From Lethocerus indicus (taxonomy: Eukaryota; Arthropoda; Insecta; Hemiptera; Belostomatidae), in NCBI GenBank assembly GCA_019843655.1, contig JACDQD010000006.1:12779746-12843745 (forward strand): DNA of 64,000 nucleotides, in the 5' to 3' direction. The first letter of the stretch is position 1; the number at the start of each line of letters is the position of its first letter. A model generated the notes under the pieces. It did not search any database. It saw only the letters and a program-made list of their open reading frames with translations, and was not told the origin of the DNA. Position numbers and translations under genes: made by a program. Positions 1 through 13,277 of this stretch are shown here, piece by piece.

Positions 1-2690
1 GTGTTTTATGTCCGGCAGCGGCGGCAGACATTGACCCCGAAGAGGAACGCGGTGCCGCCCTTTAATGGGGCCGGCGCACTTATCCTCCCGCACGGAAACA
101 GCAATTGGAAATTTGTCGTCGCGACGCCCGGGGAATTTCAAAGTATAATGCGGTCCGGCCATGAATTTTTATAGACACCCGAGTATAAAACCGACCGAGA
201 CACCAAACATCGTTAACCAAACTACAGAGTATACAGTCGCCGCTGTTTCCCTGAATTTCCTAAATATCAACCAAATATCCCTTCATTTTAATTTTTTTTT
301 ACATCTATATCCGAATAAATGGGATATAGCCATCCTTTGTGTAATGATGTTTTTATTGTAATAATATTCCTTGAGATGAAATCGAAGACTTATTCACGGG
401 TAAAAGACATAGAGTTGCTTATGGTCGTGTACCATTTGGTATCGTACGGTGGACATCCTAATGCGATGCAACAACTAATGCCATAAACTGAAAAATTACG
501 ATCAATTGTCGAAAAAACGACGTGGATGGTGAAATTTCGTGTAAATTTGGATCAGCTCCAGTAATAATGTTAGCCGTCCAATTTTCACATCCCGATTTAG
601 CATTTGGCAACCATTCCGCATAAAGTGTAGCGCCCCAATCGAATAACTAGAATCTTTTCGAGAGATTTAGAAGGGAGTTCTTTTGATACGACGAGCAGTT
701 CCTACTATCGAAAATTCAGCGCACACAAAACGCGGCAGATGTACTGACATCCGTTTGACTGAATGAAGCAGAATTCTACATCCTTTCGTAACTCTCCAAC
801 ACTCTTAGTAGTGGGTTAATCAATTTACTGTATTCGGTCGTTTATATATTTGAAGACTTCGAAATATCAAAATTCGAATCGTATTTAGAAAACCTCTCGT
901 TACATCGATTAGTGTATTGGGCAAATTTGTATACCGCGGTTTGTAGATAGCTTTTAATTTAATTAATCTAATGGATTCTCTTGGGAGATAAATTTATTGG
1001 ATAAGTAATATCACTGGAGGGGAATATTCTCGCAGGGTTGTATGGGTGGGCGGTGGGGCGGCTTTGCTGCTTTGCTGTTCTTTCTGGTACTCGCCCAGTT
1101 ATGAGAGAAAATTGGTCCGGTAACACACTCACTAATTTGATGGCCGAGGCCGGCCTAGCCAAGAGGGAGGCCTCAAGAGGGAGGGCCTGTTCCTGCACGA
1201 CGAATGCCAGATGGCCCTCGCACGCCACCTTCCCAGTGTTCGACCATTAATGCTCCGCGAGTGCCCTATTACACGGCCCTCTCACCCAGGAGTCGCTTGG
1301 GGGAGAAAATGGAACTTTTTTTTTAATATTCTATTAGAGTCGATTCGCACTTTCTTCCCTCCCGACGTCTAAATATAAAAAAGATCTTTACTGTCCACAG
1401 TTAGTCAGATAATTCGCGAATAAAATTACAAGGGGTAGTTTGGTTTTTTTTAGTTAATTTTCTCGTCTGGTTGGAGCCGGTGAAAGTCCTGAGCTCATTC
1501 CTACTCTCACTTCGTTAGGGGTAGGTTTCCAAGTAAAGGACCGTATCCTTGTAACTCGAGACAAGGTCTACTGACGGTCGGAGAAATCTTGAAGGGGCGA
1601 ACCCTTAATCCAATTGTCAGGAGATAGTGGACCGCTTTGAACCGCCCTCCCCCAACTCCCCCCACCCACCTGTGAATTGTCAGAGCGCTGGAAATTGTTC
1701 CACCGCTGTCACGAGGTCTCTTCTGGCTTCATCCAGGATACAAGCGGGTCGGAACAACGGCCGTAGGGCCATTTTTGAGACGGGATAATATTGTTATGCT
1801 TCCGTTGATGTCCCAGTCGCGTTTTATTTACTGTTCAGGAAATGTTCCTGCCGTTTGGAACCAGCCCATCTAAATCTAGTGTCCGTAATAAAAACTATTC
1901 TAAATGGGCGCCCTCCGGATTCGGGTCGGGTAGCCAACTCCTCAGGGTACTAGTAATCTGAGCCATATAGTAAATATATTTCACATTTGAAAATGTTTAT
2001 GATATTCAGACAGCCTGAATCTGAACACACTTAAAACTTATTTTTAATAGCGGGTTTATCACTTTCAGTGTATAACGAGGATGGTAAAAAAGTAGTTTGA
2101 ACGCCATTTTTTTAATTAAATTATTTTCATTTATCAATATAGTCTCCATTCTGGGAGATACACTTAGTCCACCGATTTTCCAATGTTTTCATCTATCCGA
2201 AAAGTTTACTTTTATTGCTTGTAATATAACTCTTTGTCTACTAAATCTGAAAGGAAAATCTTTTAAACCTTTTAAAATCTCGTCGTCGAAGATAAATCAC
2301 AAGTTAACAAGGATTCAGTGCGTACGGCTGTCCGGGGCTATAAAGGCGAATGATGACAAAAATCAACACATTTCACAGTACGCCAGAACGTACCGATTTC
2401 GCATCATTAATTTTCATCTTTTCTAAAAGGTGTCCTATAAACACAAAGAGTCGGCGATACTTGCTCTTTAAGTCGGGTCACGTCGATATGGCCCGTATGA
2501 AAGATGAAAATGCAGTGGATTTAATAAAAATATTTTATTGGTGGCCAGTCAGCCAAGCTCGCCCTCGCTTAATCCATTATATTATTCTATGTTATTATAG
2601 AAATTAACTTCCGTAGCAACCGACGTTCAATAATAGCACAACGTCGGCAGTGCAAGAAGACAATGGGGGAAAGCAATAACGTTCTAAAAA

Positions 2691-2694
<4 letters not shown>
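1..2694. other. Non-coding stretch, no gene recognised
   Basis: AT-rich sequence with three GC-rich blocks, at about 1-160, 1020-1300 and 1440-1790. Open frames here are under 110 codons. Those at about 968-1250 overlap on opposite strands inside a GC-rich block, as expected of chance frames. No splice-bounded coding segment, RNA gene or transposon was recognised. Confidence 0.6.

Positions 2695-2740
<46 letters not shown>
2695..2740. repeat. (TA)23 microsatellite
   Basis: Uninterrupted TA dinucleotide array of 46 bp, read directly. It is the first of four TA arrays of similar length in the window. Self-complementary TA arrays can extrude as cruciforms and are usually length-variable. Confidence 0.98.
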
Positions 2741-2743
<3 letters not shown>

Positions 2744-5700
2744 ACCCTCTACCGTTGGGAAAGATTAAACGCCATTTAGATTGCGGGGCAATAAATCATT
2801 TTGTTTCATGCTACGTCCAAAACTTCTTTTCCGCTCACCGAGACTATTAAGAACGCATTTAATAGAACGGGGGTCCGCCGACACCGCTTTTAGAGACCAT
2901 CCCCGTTGGCAGAGCGGGCCGACTCGCCCACCAACTGAAAAGCAGTTAATCATCCCCCACAACCGACCCCTCCGCCACCCCCAACAACGGGGGAATAAAC
3001 AACTTTTTGTTTTTACAACGGGCGCTTTTTATTTATTTTCACGTGATACAGCGGTATTAAATTCCTCCGATAGTTGTCGGGATCGCGCTAATTGCGGAAA
3101 TGCCTTGCGGCCGGCCAGACCGGTGCCGTACAGCTCTGCCCGAGCTATCGCTACATTAAAGATCCGTATCGCATCGGCGTGTTCTGTTATATTGTACGAA
3201 TACACGCCACGAATTAGATTAAAAATAAGTTATTAATTCTATTGGAATTTCGTACTGGGAAAAGCCCCCGCGAAAAGCTAAAATACTGGTCCGTGATTGA
3301 AAAATTTATAATGCAAAACACGTACATGTTGTAAACTTAATACATCCCTTAAAAGTTAATCACATTAAATTACGGGTCTTAAATTATTAAATATTGACAA
3401 TTCCAACAGTGTAAGCCGGTATACAGGTGGGCCATGGAGACGTCTGAGGCGACCAAAATCATATTACCATCGTACCAAAAGTCATATTATTCTTTAATAA
3501 TAATCTGATACTACATGTTAGACGTGTACTGCACGTGATTGCCCTTAACTGACCTGTTCGGTATTTTTGAAATATTTCTTCTCAGAACTGCCTCGAGGGC
3601 CCAATATTTGCGTGCAATATTCGATATTGTAAAATATTATTTACCTCGTTCGGGCCCCTTTAGGAACCCTTTTCAACCTTTAAATTTAGTTTCCGCTCTT
3701 GAAATTAACCTGTACAAAGGTTTTGAATGTTTCAATATTCAGTTTCAAAAACTACTTACCTGCGTCGGTGGCTCGCGTGTAATAATATTTGCAAAAATCT
3801 GTTCATTCTTCGCGAATAAATTTAATCATTTCATTTTAAATTCAAATAGGCAAATTACTCGACCAATTTCTTTTGATCTGCGTTTACGCTTATTTGAACA
3901 CGAGTCGAGTGGAATAACGAAAATAATACAATATTTTAAATACAAAAACATTTTAATAACGTGGAAATGTACATCCAAATTATAATTGCAGCTTCCATTG
4001 TTAAATGAGCTGTTTCAGTGATAGAAATCTCAATCCTGATTCAGTCTTCTTTGTATGGGGAGTACTGGATTAAATTTTCCCAGCGAGAACCGCCGAATTA
4101 CGGGAATTTCACTGTTGGTACTGTTCAGGAAAATTTTACAATTCGAACTAAATATTTAGGTTGCCAGCAACATCATCAAGTTGCCAACAACATCAGGTCC
4201 AATCGCGGCCCTCAGTTCTCCTTCTGATCTGTTGAGAATCAGTCTAGCCAACATCTTTACACGTTCCCGACAGCTTTATTGCAACGGACAAATACAGTGC
4301 TCAGTTTACCGGCTCCAATTGATTGTCAACCGGGTCAATAGACGATGACAATAGTCGAACCGATATTTGAACACATGGAGGGAACACGTGCTCTTCGACC
4401 ACCGAATTTGCCTAGAATTTGATGTACGGCAAAGTCCCGTGTAAATGCATTAACAAATTAATGTGCTCGAGTCGAGAGGTCAACCGGATATTACTGGTGA
4501 TTTTTAAAATAGAATGCTACCAAATCGAATTAATAATTCCTACTATAGAAAGTGCGAACAACTGGTTTAATAGGAACTCATGGGCTGGAAATGTACACTT
4601 ATTCAAAATAGAGAAATCAGAAACACAGTAGGAACCTGCTGAATAACACCAAGCCTTACAAATGTTATCAATAGCCAGTAAAATTGCACCTATAGTAACG
4701 TTGCAATAGAATAAGTAATTAACATTAATTAGAAATATATTCCTTTAATGCTAGTATTGAGAAAGTATATTAATATTAGTTTTCTTTTTACTAAATTTTC
4801 ATTTAATCGAATTTACCAAATCAGATTGATATTTATCTCGGATTGGTGAAAAATCCGGGCCTAAAATACCGTCGATAGAATTTTCCGGCCAAAGTGAAAT
4901 CCGTCGGGGGCTTTTCAGGGAGGCTAAGTAATGAAACAATTTGCAGTGTCGGTCGCCCGGCGGTATCACGCAAGGCGTAGATATAAATTTCTTTTTTGGC
5001 GTTCTAATAAATATTAAGCATTGTTGCACGCTATTAAGTTATTCGGCGGCTCGTTTATCTCGGTTTCGGCCCCGGCATAATTCAAACCCCAATTAGGGGC
5101 CACAACAATTATTCCTCTGCCTCAGGAATTTTTAGGCCAATTACCAATTAGACTATTTGATTTTTTGAGGTTATTTTCTTTTCTCGTTATTGCCCATATC
5201 TCCCCCACCTGTTTCTTCTTATTGCTCGTTTACGTTTTAGGCGTACTGAAATCCATTCTGAATGTCGCCACTGGGCTAGAAATAAACAAAATATATTCAA
5301 CAATTTAATGCACTAGAGTGGGACCAATATAATGGGACGTCTGAAGAAAATATGTTTCACTTTACTATTTAACACTTAGGGACAATTAAACCTAATTCCT
5401 GAGTATGAAATTAATATCGCAGAAAGGCTATAACTGCGATAACCTTCTCAATAAACATATAATACGAATTATCCTAATTTATATTAGTATTTTATCATAT
5501 AATCAGGGATATAAGCAACTGAATATCCAGAAATGTTCGATGCGTAAATGAGAATAATTTCCTGATCTTGGGTAAATAATAAGTTGAAATTTAAATACTT
5601 CAATGATGTTACTTTAGCCTTCCGACGTCTTAAGTCCCTCACTTAAACTGTTAAGCATAAAAGACCCGTTTGTAGAACCGAAAAAACTGCCCGAGTCTTC

Positions 5701-8700
5701 TCGGGATTGCAGTCCCGGGACTTCAAAATTTACTGGCTATAAGCCGAGATAAGTCGGCGCTTGTAGGTTGGGGGGAGGGGCCTGGAGGAAGGCTGGGGGG
5801 GGGGTAGATGGTCCGCCCCAGATAGAAGTGGGGAAATTAATGAATACACAGAGAAGAACAGGTTGGCTCGGAAATTGCATCCATTAGCCGCCTATTAAAG
5901 CATTTCGCGACGGAAACATTGGAGGAAATTAAAAACTGTGTAATCTCCCCCTTTTTCTTCTTCATCAGAGAAAATCCCCCAGCACACAGCCTCGCAAATG
6001 TTTATGACTGCCCAGGGATTTCTAACTGACTGGTTATAACCGCAAAGAGAAATTTATTTTAGTCTTTTAGCCAGGAACATAATTCGAATTTTTCGGCAAT
6101 TTACACTATACACTTCGTTGTGTAAAATGTGTTAACATTTTGTTTTAACCGCATTTGCCATCAATTCATTCAAAATTGAGCCGGCCAAAGATGTAATGTT
6201 TTCTATATTGATCATTCAAGTAGACCAAGGTATTTTCGATAGGGAAATTATTTTTAATAACGTTGCAGATGTCTCTGTAGTTATTTTGTACAAAATAATC
6301 CGATTCCTAAGGTATATTACAGTTTGTATGAGTCGATTATGTACTTTAATATACCAGCACCAGACTGACTATTACGGATGATACGGAAGTTTTTGGAGAG
6401 CTGGCTAGAACTAAAAATTATCGATCGGTGACAGCCGATGATTTATAGTGGACGCGGGAAAATCGTTTGATGTCAAATGGTGGCGTTAACGCTGAAAGCT
6501 CCCAAACGCCGAGCACTAATGGTTTGTTGATGCGGCGGATATTGTTCTCACTTAGTTGAAATAGATTTGCATCAAATTCCAATCAACTCCCGGGTCTGGC
6601 CACAATAAACTAAAGAAGAACCCCCCGAGAGGCCTCCTAATGTATTGCCAGCTCGCGTTACGCCGACGGACAAATATAAATGAGCGATAGTCAGCGGCCA
6701 ACGACAATTCGACCCCGCCTGTTTATACCCCCTATCTCGTACACTTTGCGCTTCCAATGGCCCGGCGTTTATTTTCTTCCCAGCCAACATAAATCACTAG
6801 TCAGTTTATGGAGGAGAACGCGAAAATTCGTCCAGTCACGTTCATTCCCTCGGTACTGAATGAATTTATAATGGTCACAAACTACACGATAATTGATCAT
6901 TTTTATACCGCGATCAATGTACTAGCACTGGAAAAATGTATCTTTCAGAAGTTTGTTTTTAGTAAATTTGTTTTAAGAAGGTTTACCTGACCCTGGCCGA
7001 ACGGACTAATATTGTTCCGCATCGTGTAGACATCTCAAATTTGAATAATATTCAACAGCAGAAATTAAAGCGGCATCTTCGAACTACGCGACGGTGTGGA
7101 CGATTTATTTACACTAGGTCAGATTTAGACTGATGAGGAAAATAGGATAACAATAGGAAGAGTCTATGAGCTTTGATGTTTAATTATGCGTTGTGCGGAA
7201 TGCCCGTACAATGGTAGGACGGAGAGTTTCACTAAACACGCAAGGAAGTGTGGCGGGAGGGAGTAACTTCCTCCGGCCTCAAATCCAGTCGGCGAGAGAA
7301 GTTGTCCATTGTGAATCCGAAAATGGTGACAAAACTCATTATTGAATAATACAATAGTCGGGGCATAATTTAGGCTCATAAATAAGATGTTTAATAACAA
7401 TATATTTACAACATGTCCGGTTATATATTTACAATATTATTCGTTAATTGCCATTCCAACTCATCAAGAACACTGTTATAGCTATTGTTGAAATCTTAAA
7501 CCCAAACACGGATTTTCAAGAAAACCTGAGAATTTTAACAATCGGAGGAAGTTCGCGACCACCTTCCCTCACGTACCCGTCCGGGAATTATTTCTCCGTG
7601 AGAATTTCTTTTTAAAATAGGAAGAAAACCGACTATACTAATTAACCCGACAATCTCGGAGTCGTTGAACCCGTAGGGTAACTTTCACTCTGACGTCGTC
7701 TATTTCCCGCGCAATCTCTCGGTAGGCAGGCGGCCGACAGAGGGGTCAAGCTCGTGTAATAAATTATTCGGACGGTGCTTTGCTTCTTGAACGCTGTCAC
7801 TTTATAAGGTTACATTTGAGATATTATGGGACGGATATGAACGCTGTTGACAATTTGTTTGGAGGTGCCGGATCTTTAAAGCGGATACAATTTAATACAT
7901 GAATGGGATAAGCGAATAGTTTTAACTTGTTGATAAGCGGCATTATGAATTATTCACTGTCTGCATCTGCTGGTTAAGGATTTCTGGTTAGACCAACGAG
8001 TAGGACGGAAATTAGTAAGAAAACCGCTGGACGGCGACTGAGAATCAAAGTTTACAACAAGTGCTGAGTTCTTCACGTGCAGGGGGAAATCTGGTGCTCG
8101 GTGGCAAGAAGAGTTTGTAAAATCATGGCCAGATCTAGGCTGGGTCTGAGCGTGGGTGAGCTGAGGCGGCCCACGTGCCCGCCACCCCGTCAGACCGGTA
8201 CAGTCTCAGTCACAAGTCCACCCGGCCCTCTACCTCCGCCTTACCACAGACCCCAGCTACACATTACAGAACTTACATAACGACGAACCGCCCGCTTTCC
8301 TATCGACAAAACAAGGAATTAACCCCGGCCGTAATATGGATTCGGGCGGTAATGGTTTTTGTTTAAAGAAAAAACATTGAGATACATTATTACATTGTTG
8401 CGTCAATACGGGAGTCGACTTCGCTTAAAAGCCGTCGTGTTTTGCTGCATCCGTAATATTTATCCTTGTCTAAATCCTAAGTTCCAACAATTCCTACCTG
8501 CGTACTATAAAATTACAAATATTAATGACCTCAACTGCACTGTAGGCGGTGATCTCTGAAATCAGTGAACATACTTGTTCCCCTTAATGAATTTTCAGAT
8601 AATAATTTTTAACATAGTGACCCTGATGAAAACACTTCAAATGCTAGACATTTGCTAGCCCCTGAACAAATATCTGAGAGTACATCACAGTTTTTAGATA

Positions 8701-9358
8701 GATATGTTAAGATAGCCAAATGAATATTTCTCGATTAGTCCACGCGATAAATATAATTTTTCTGTCGGATTTTTGTATTATTATCTACATGTTTTCTATT
8801 GAGCCAGAACCGTGGGAGGACCCGTCTACCTGAGGCTAATTGCGGGTTCGGGTCGCACCATCTGTCGATCATTTCTCGGACATCCCCCTCTCTAACCATC
8901 TGTTGGATCGTGCCGCAAGTTCCATGAAGACGTTCACTCTTCTTCATTTTTTTTCCTCTTTTTATTGTTGCTTCTGCTCCCAAGGAAACAAGCTATAAAT
9001 TACCGCACGAAAAGTGTAAATTATCGCAAATAATCAATTGGTGCCACCAAAAGGTATGGTAAACCGATATACGACTGACGAGCTTCGGAGTCGTCGGAAT
9101 AGTAAGGTAATGAGAGAAGGAAATCAATGGGATGCATAGGGCTAGTACAGCAGTCTAGTAGCGGAGAACACAAGGCATTATAATTTAAAAGAAGTTTATA
9201 TATTTATAATATATATTTATTTATTTATTGGTTTAACGGAATGATACTAGCCCCGCGGAAATGGCCAAAGGCACTGAAAAACGCGAACTGATGCCGGGCG
9301 ATCAATGGGAGAATTGGGCTAAGGAATTGGGGCTGGACTGGGAGAGCAGTAGAAGAGA
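2741..9358. other. Non-coding stretch with alternating GC-rich and AT-rich blocks
   Basis: GC-rich blocks lie at about 2870-3170, 4840-5100, 5690-5850, 6580-6790, 7540-7780 and 8070-8290. A G10 run is at 5795-5804. A long polypyrimidine tract ending in TTTTAG near 5180-5240 resembles a splice acceptor, but every frame after it closes within about 25 codons. A minus-strand splice-donor-like site (GCAG then GTAAGT when reverse complemented) lies near 3755-3765 with no convincing exon. Open frames of 148-151 codons at 2781-3236 and 3539-3985 match nothing I recognise. Confidence 0.55.
4161..4195. repeat. Short tandem duplication, 20-bp unit
   Basis: Two adjacent copies start TTGCCAGCAACATCA at 4161 and TTGCCAACAACATCA at 4181. 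They differ at one of the first 15 positions and diverge in the last five bases. This is a minor local duplication with no evident function. Confidence 0.8.
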
Positions 9359-9476
9359 AATTCGGTCGAATTTTCCTAGAGAACGACAGAGGTCATTTCA
9401 AGGTGACCGGGACAATCAAACATCCGGCCGAACTTCAAATGACCTCTGTCGTACTCTAGGAAAATTCGACCGAATT
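9359..9476. ncRNA. Long, nearly perfect hairpin; candidate microRNA or hairpin RNA precursor
   Basis: The 5' arm (9359-9404) pairs with the 3' arm (9431-9476). Positions 9359-9381 pair perfectly with 9454-9476 (23 bp). After one A/A mismatch (9382/9453), 9383-9398 pair with 9437-9452 (16 bp). Two further mismatches lie at 9399/9436 and 9403/9432. The 26-nt terminal loop (9405-9430) can close further through CCGG/CCGG pairing at 9407-9410 and 9424-9427. Size and shape fit an animal pri-miRNA hairpin, but the stem is longer and more perfect than most conserved miRNAs. That also fits a young miRNA, a hairpin-siRNA locus or a foldback element. Neither arm matches a conserved insect miRNA I know. 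The transcribed strand cannot be told, and no promoter is recognised. An 87-codon open frame (9261-9524, +) runs through it but looks incidental. Confidence 0.45.
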
Positions 9477-10188
9477 CAGATATCACTCTATATTCCCGCA
9501 ACCCAACCAGCCACCACCAGTTAAGGACACTACCTTACCCGGACTTCCCCGTAAACCTCCCTCTCGTGACCAGGTACTCTCACCAAGCCCAGTAGCGTTC
9601 CGTTTTACTCCGGTTTGATAAAATTTATCCCGACCTTCCCCGGTAGACTCTACCTTACAACGATCGGCTCACGTGCGTTGAACCGCGATTTACCAAGTGT
9701 CGACTAAATGTCGAGAACTAAATTGTAGTGAACTTAGCGATAGAGTACGAATGGGAGTTCTAAAGTCAATGCCAGTGACAGATTAGAAAGCAGGAAATCA
9801 ATTGTATCCGTTAGTTCATAACAGGGTCAGTGTTGGGGGGGCGGGTCCAGTGTAAAGATGACCTCTACAAACAGTGGGCAGGTACAGAGAGTGAGAGAGT
9901 GAGACAGGGGGGTCGTCCTCTTCTGGGTCTCTCTTTGTCCCGGCTATTTACAAAATACTTGCGCTCAGAGAGGTCAACACCGCGCTAATGGGCCTCCTCT
10001 CCAACTGTTTGCCTTTCATTCGCCCTCCCTCCCGCCCTTTTCCCGGATCCTTTTTTATAAACATTTCGTTTTCTACGCCGGCCCCCCTCCTCATTAGCGT
10101 CTTCTGAAACCTTGGCCCATGACCGGCATACTCACCCGGGGGATTTTCACCCTTTGTAACTGCGGGCACAGTCGGCACGCGCGCCCCT
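9477..10188. other. GC-rich non-coding stretch after the hairpin
   Basis: Two GC-rich blocks (about 9480-9700 and 9830-10188) flank an AT-richer segment. A G-rich run lies near 9835-9843. Open frames here are short and overlap on both strands. No family is recognised. Confidence 0.55.
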
Positions 10189-10210
10189 CACACACACACA
10201 CACACACACA
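10189..10210. repeat. (CA)11 microsatellite
   Basis: Uninterrupted CA array of 22 bp inside a GC-rich block, read directly. Confidence 0.97.
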
Positions 10211-11777
10211 TACTCCCATATATCCCCCTTTTTATCCCGTCCACTCGTTCCTATGTCACGGACGGCAGATCGTAATGACTGTATTGACTGCGCTCATTAC
10301 TTCGACCAAAGTACTGTAGCCAACTTAAAAGTCTCATATAGACAATGCAGGCATCTCGAGAGTACAACAAGACCCCTATTTGGCCTTAAGACCGGCTTAT
10401 TCTTTAGTGTAATAATCATATTGTGCAGTTAGTATAAAATATATTATTGATGTGTAATGGTTTCTTAAAATTGTATGCGGTACACCGTGAAATTTTAGCC
10501 TTATTATATGATTAAAATACATTTCAGCAAGGGAGAATAATAACACTAGATAACTACGGAATTCATTTCAGTGATGACAGTACTGACGTGTGAAACAGGA
10601 GTAAAAAGGTACATTTTTCTTTGAGGTACTTTGAGGGGGCAGATGAAAAACGCCTCTCTGAATACCATCATGAACGCACGAATTTTCATTTAGAGAATGA
10701 GATTTATTTGATACTTCCGCTACTTGGAGTTGACGTTGAGCCTGTTCAGTAAATGCGTCCGGATAATCTGAAAGAGGTGAGAGTATTGTTGGCCTCTAGG
10801 TTTAAATCAGTTCAAACGTACTTATGTCCCCCCCCCCTTGCTTGCCGATAATGTTCGCGGCCCCGGGGAATTTCTCCGAACCCATATGCAATACGGGAAT
10901 TGCCCAATGGGCATTGTTCCCCTGCAGTAATAACAGCTCTGTAATTTGCTCCCCCGCCAATAGTGTTTCGACACGGGCGGCTCTTGTAATTTCACAATCA
11001 ACGCTGTTCGGTCGTTGGAAAGTGAACAAAAAGGGCTTCCTTTTGACAGCTCTTTCAAAAGACAGAGTCTTTTGAACTTTCGGGAGGTAATAATTAATTA
11101 CGTTTGTTGTACAGCACACCTCATACACTAACTTAGTATGGAACATTTCGTGCATTCAAATGATTCCTAGGTTGGAAAACGCGATGAATAAATTCAAATT
11201 GTGGATGTAACTATGAAAATAATATAGAGTTGTTACGTTATGAGAATCAAGTATTATATAATAGTACATTTCATTCAAATTCTGAATTCGATTTCATTTT
11301 ACGAACGTCTCAAAACATATCTTAAGCGTTCGGAATCCCTATGCCGGAGCGACTGTATTTTACTTAATCTCAAATTTGAATTGAATAAAGTGGACACTCA
11401 CTGCAATTCTTCATTAGCTTAATACACATTTTTCGTTTGAACAGTTCTTTCCTTATGATTTACACTTCATTTTGATTGTATCAAACGCATCTTACCCCTC
11501 GTGCAGAAGTTTATTTGGCACTATTATTTGACACCGCTATTATGAAACGCGTATGTCGTCAACCCTGCTGTAAAACAGAACTTTAAATTTGAAATATTTA
11601 TATTCTATTTTACAGTACATTGACGTTGCCCCTTAACCAAATTATAGTTCATCGAAAAATAAACAAATTGTAAGGAACCAAAAATAAAAATTATATATAC
11701 ACAACTGAAAGACACCAAAACAGTATAAAAATAATACTCCTAGCAGAAAAGTGTAGAAATCAACGTGCTCTGGAGAT

Positions 11778-11811
11778 GAAAACATATCAAAACATGTACT
11801 GATATGTTTTC
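11778..11811. repeat. Perfect 12-bp inverted repeat with 10-nt spacer
   Basis: GAAAACATATCA at 11778-11789 faces TGATATGTTTTC at 11800-11811 with no mismatch. The region is AT-rich. It could be a cruciform or a dimeric binding site. No flanking element identifies it. Confidence 0.8.
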
Positions 11812-13241
11812 GGCAAAAATAATTTTTATTGATCTTCCATTTGACTAATTGCAATCGGCAAATCCGATCTTAGGTGCGGAGCTTAAAACAGGAAATATAA
11901 AGGAATAACAGGGTAACAGGTGTCGTACATTTAAATTATATTTTCCGAGCACGTTAAGACCTCTAGTGTAATTTATTCGCCGGGAGTGAACCCTAAGACA
12001 ATTTATGCCCAAGCCAGAGAAATGAGACAATAAGTTAGGAGGTGGGCCCGAGCCCCTTTCCAACGCTTCCCTTACCCATTCCCAAAATGGATTCCATACT
12101 ACCCCGATGTTTAGGAGACAAATTACAACCTTCCACCTCAGGGCTAAGAATCAAAATAAAATTAGTTACATTAACAAACTGATGGAGAATTAAATAGGGC
12201 TAATAGTTAGTAAAAACCGGCAGTGAAAATACAATTACATTTATGGCTGCCATTACTTACGTGTTTTGAAACAGAAAAAGATGAAATAAATTTAGGTCAA
12301 ATATTTGGAAACATTTAATCAAGAATATAAATCACCCTGTTTTTATTAAAGAGAAACGAAGAGGATTTTGCATATAATTTCCTCTCAAGTATTTTGTGCT
12401 GCATTAATTTGTTCTTGATACGGTGCAAATATATTTTCTGCAAAAGGCCATTGTTAAAAAACAATAGAGTGTAATATGTACGAATAAATTCGAGGAGCTG
12501 TACTTTTCTTTGTTGTACAGTGAATAACGTGTGGCAATATGAAATGAGAATGTGGAATGTTCATATTTAATAAAGTAAAAGCTTTTTTCGTTTCTTCGCG
12601 TCAGTCACGCTACCGAATACTACACCCGTACAACGTCATTGTACATAATTTAAAATCCTCGTCCTGTAATAACGGTCATTTTATTCCTTACCTTCCCAAT
12701 GTGCCGTCGTCATATTAAAATCCGTAGTTTAAGGCAGTCATAAAAGTTTGACTATCAACATTTGTTTTAACACACCTTTACAGTTACACTGCTGGCTCCC
12801 CTATTCGGCCGAATTGAAAATGGTTGTGAGGAACTTGCATTTATCGAACGTAAAAATATTTTTTGATCCAAGCAGTGTTAATTGCGCCGATAGTGATCCG
12901 CTGTCACGAGATCTCTCTCTATGGCTTATCGTAGAGCCGGTAGATCGAAAATAAGAAATAAATAAATCTCTTCTTACGCGAGCCGTCGTATTTTTTTTTT
13001 ATTCAGACTCGATTATTCGGGTCGGTCCCTATTATCGCATCGAAACATTTTCCATGAATAAAACTATTCACCGCCGTTGTTTCCTGTCCGCGCAGGGGCC
13101 CACTCGACGTCTCCAATGAAGTACTAACTTAAATGCTCCGTTAAAACCTCTTCCCTAATGATTTCAGTAGTGAATAAAAAGAAAGAAGAAAGGTATAGAG
13201 AAAGGAAAGTAGAATAAAAAGGAGAAAAAAAGGGGATCCAC

Positions 13242-13277
13242 GAGAATTTCCTGCCCTTTTAATGGCAGGAAATTCTC
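13242..13277. repeat. Perfect 14-bp inverted repeat with 8-nt loop
   Basis: GAGAATTTCCTGCC at 13242-13255 pairs without mismatch with 13264-13277 around the loop CTTTTAAT. It follows a purine-rich tract of about 60 nt. The stem is too short for an ordinary animal pre-miRNA. A run of T does not follow it, so a Pol III or bacterial-type terminator is not supported. Confidence 0.85.
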
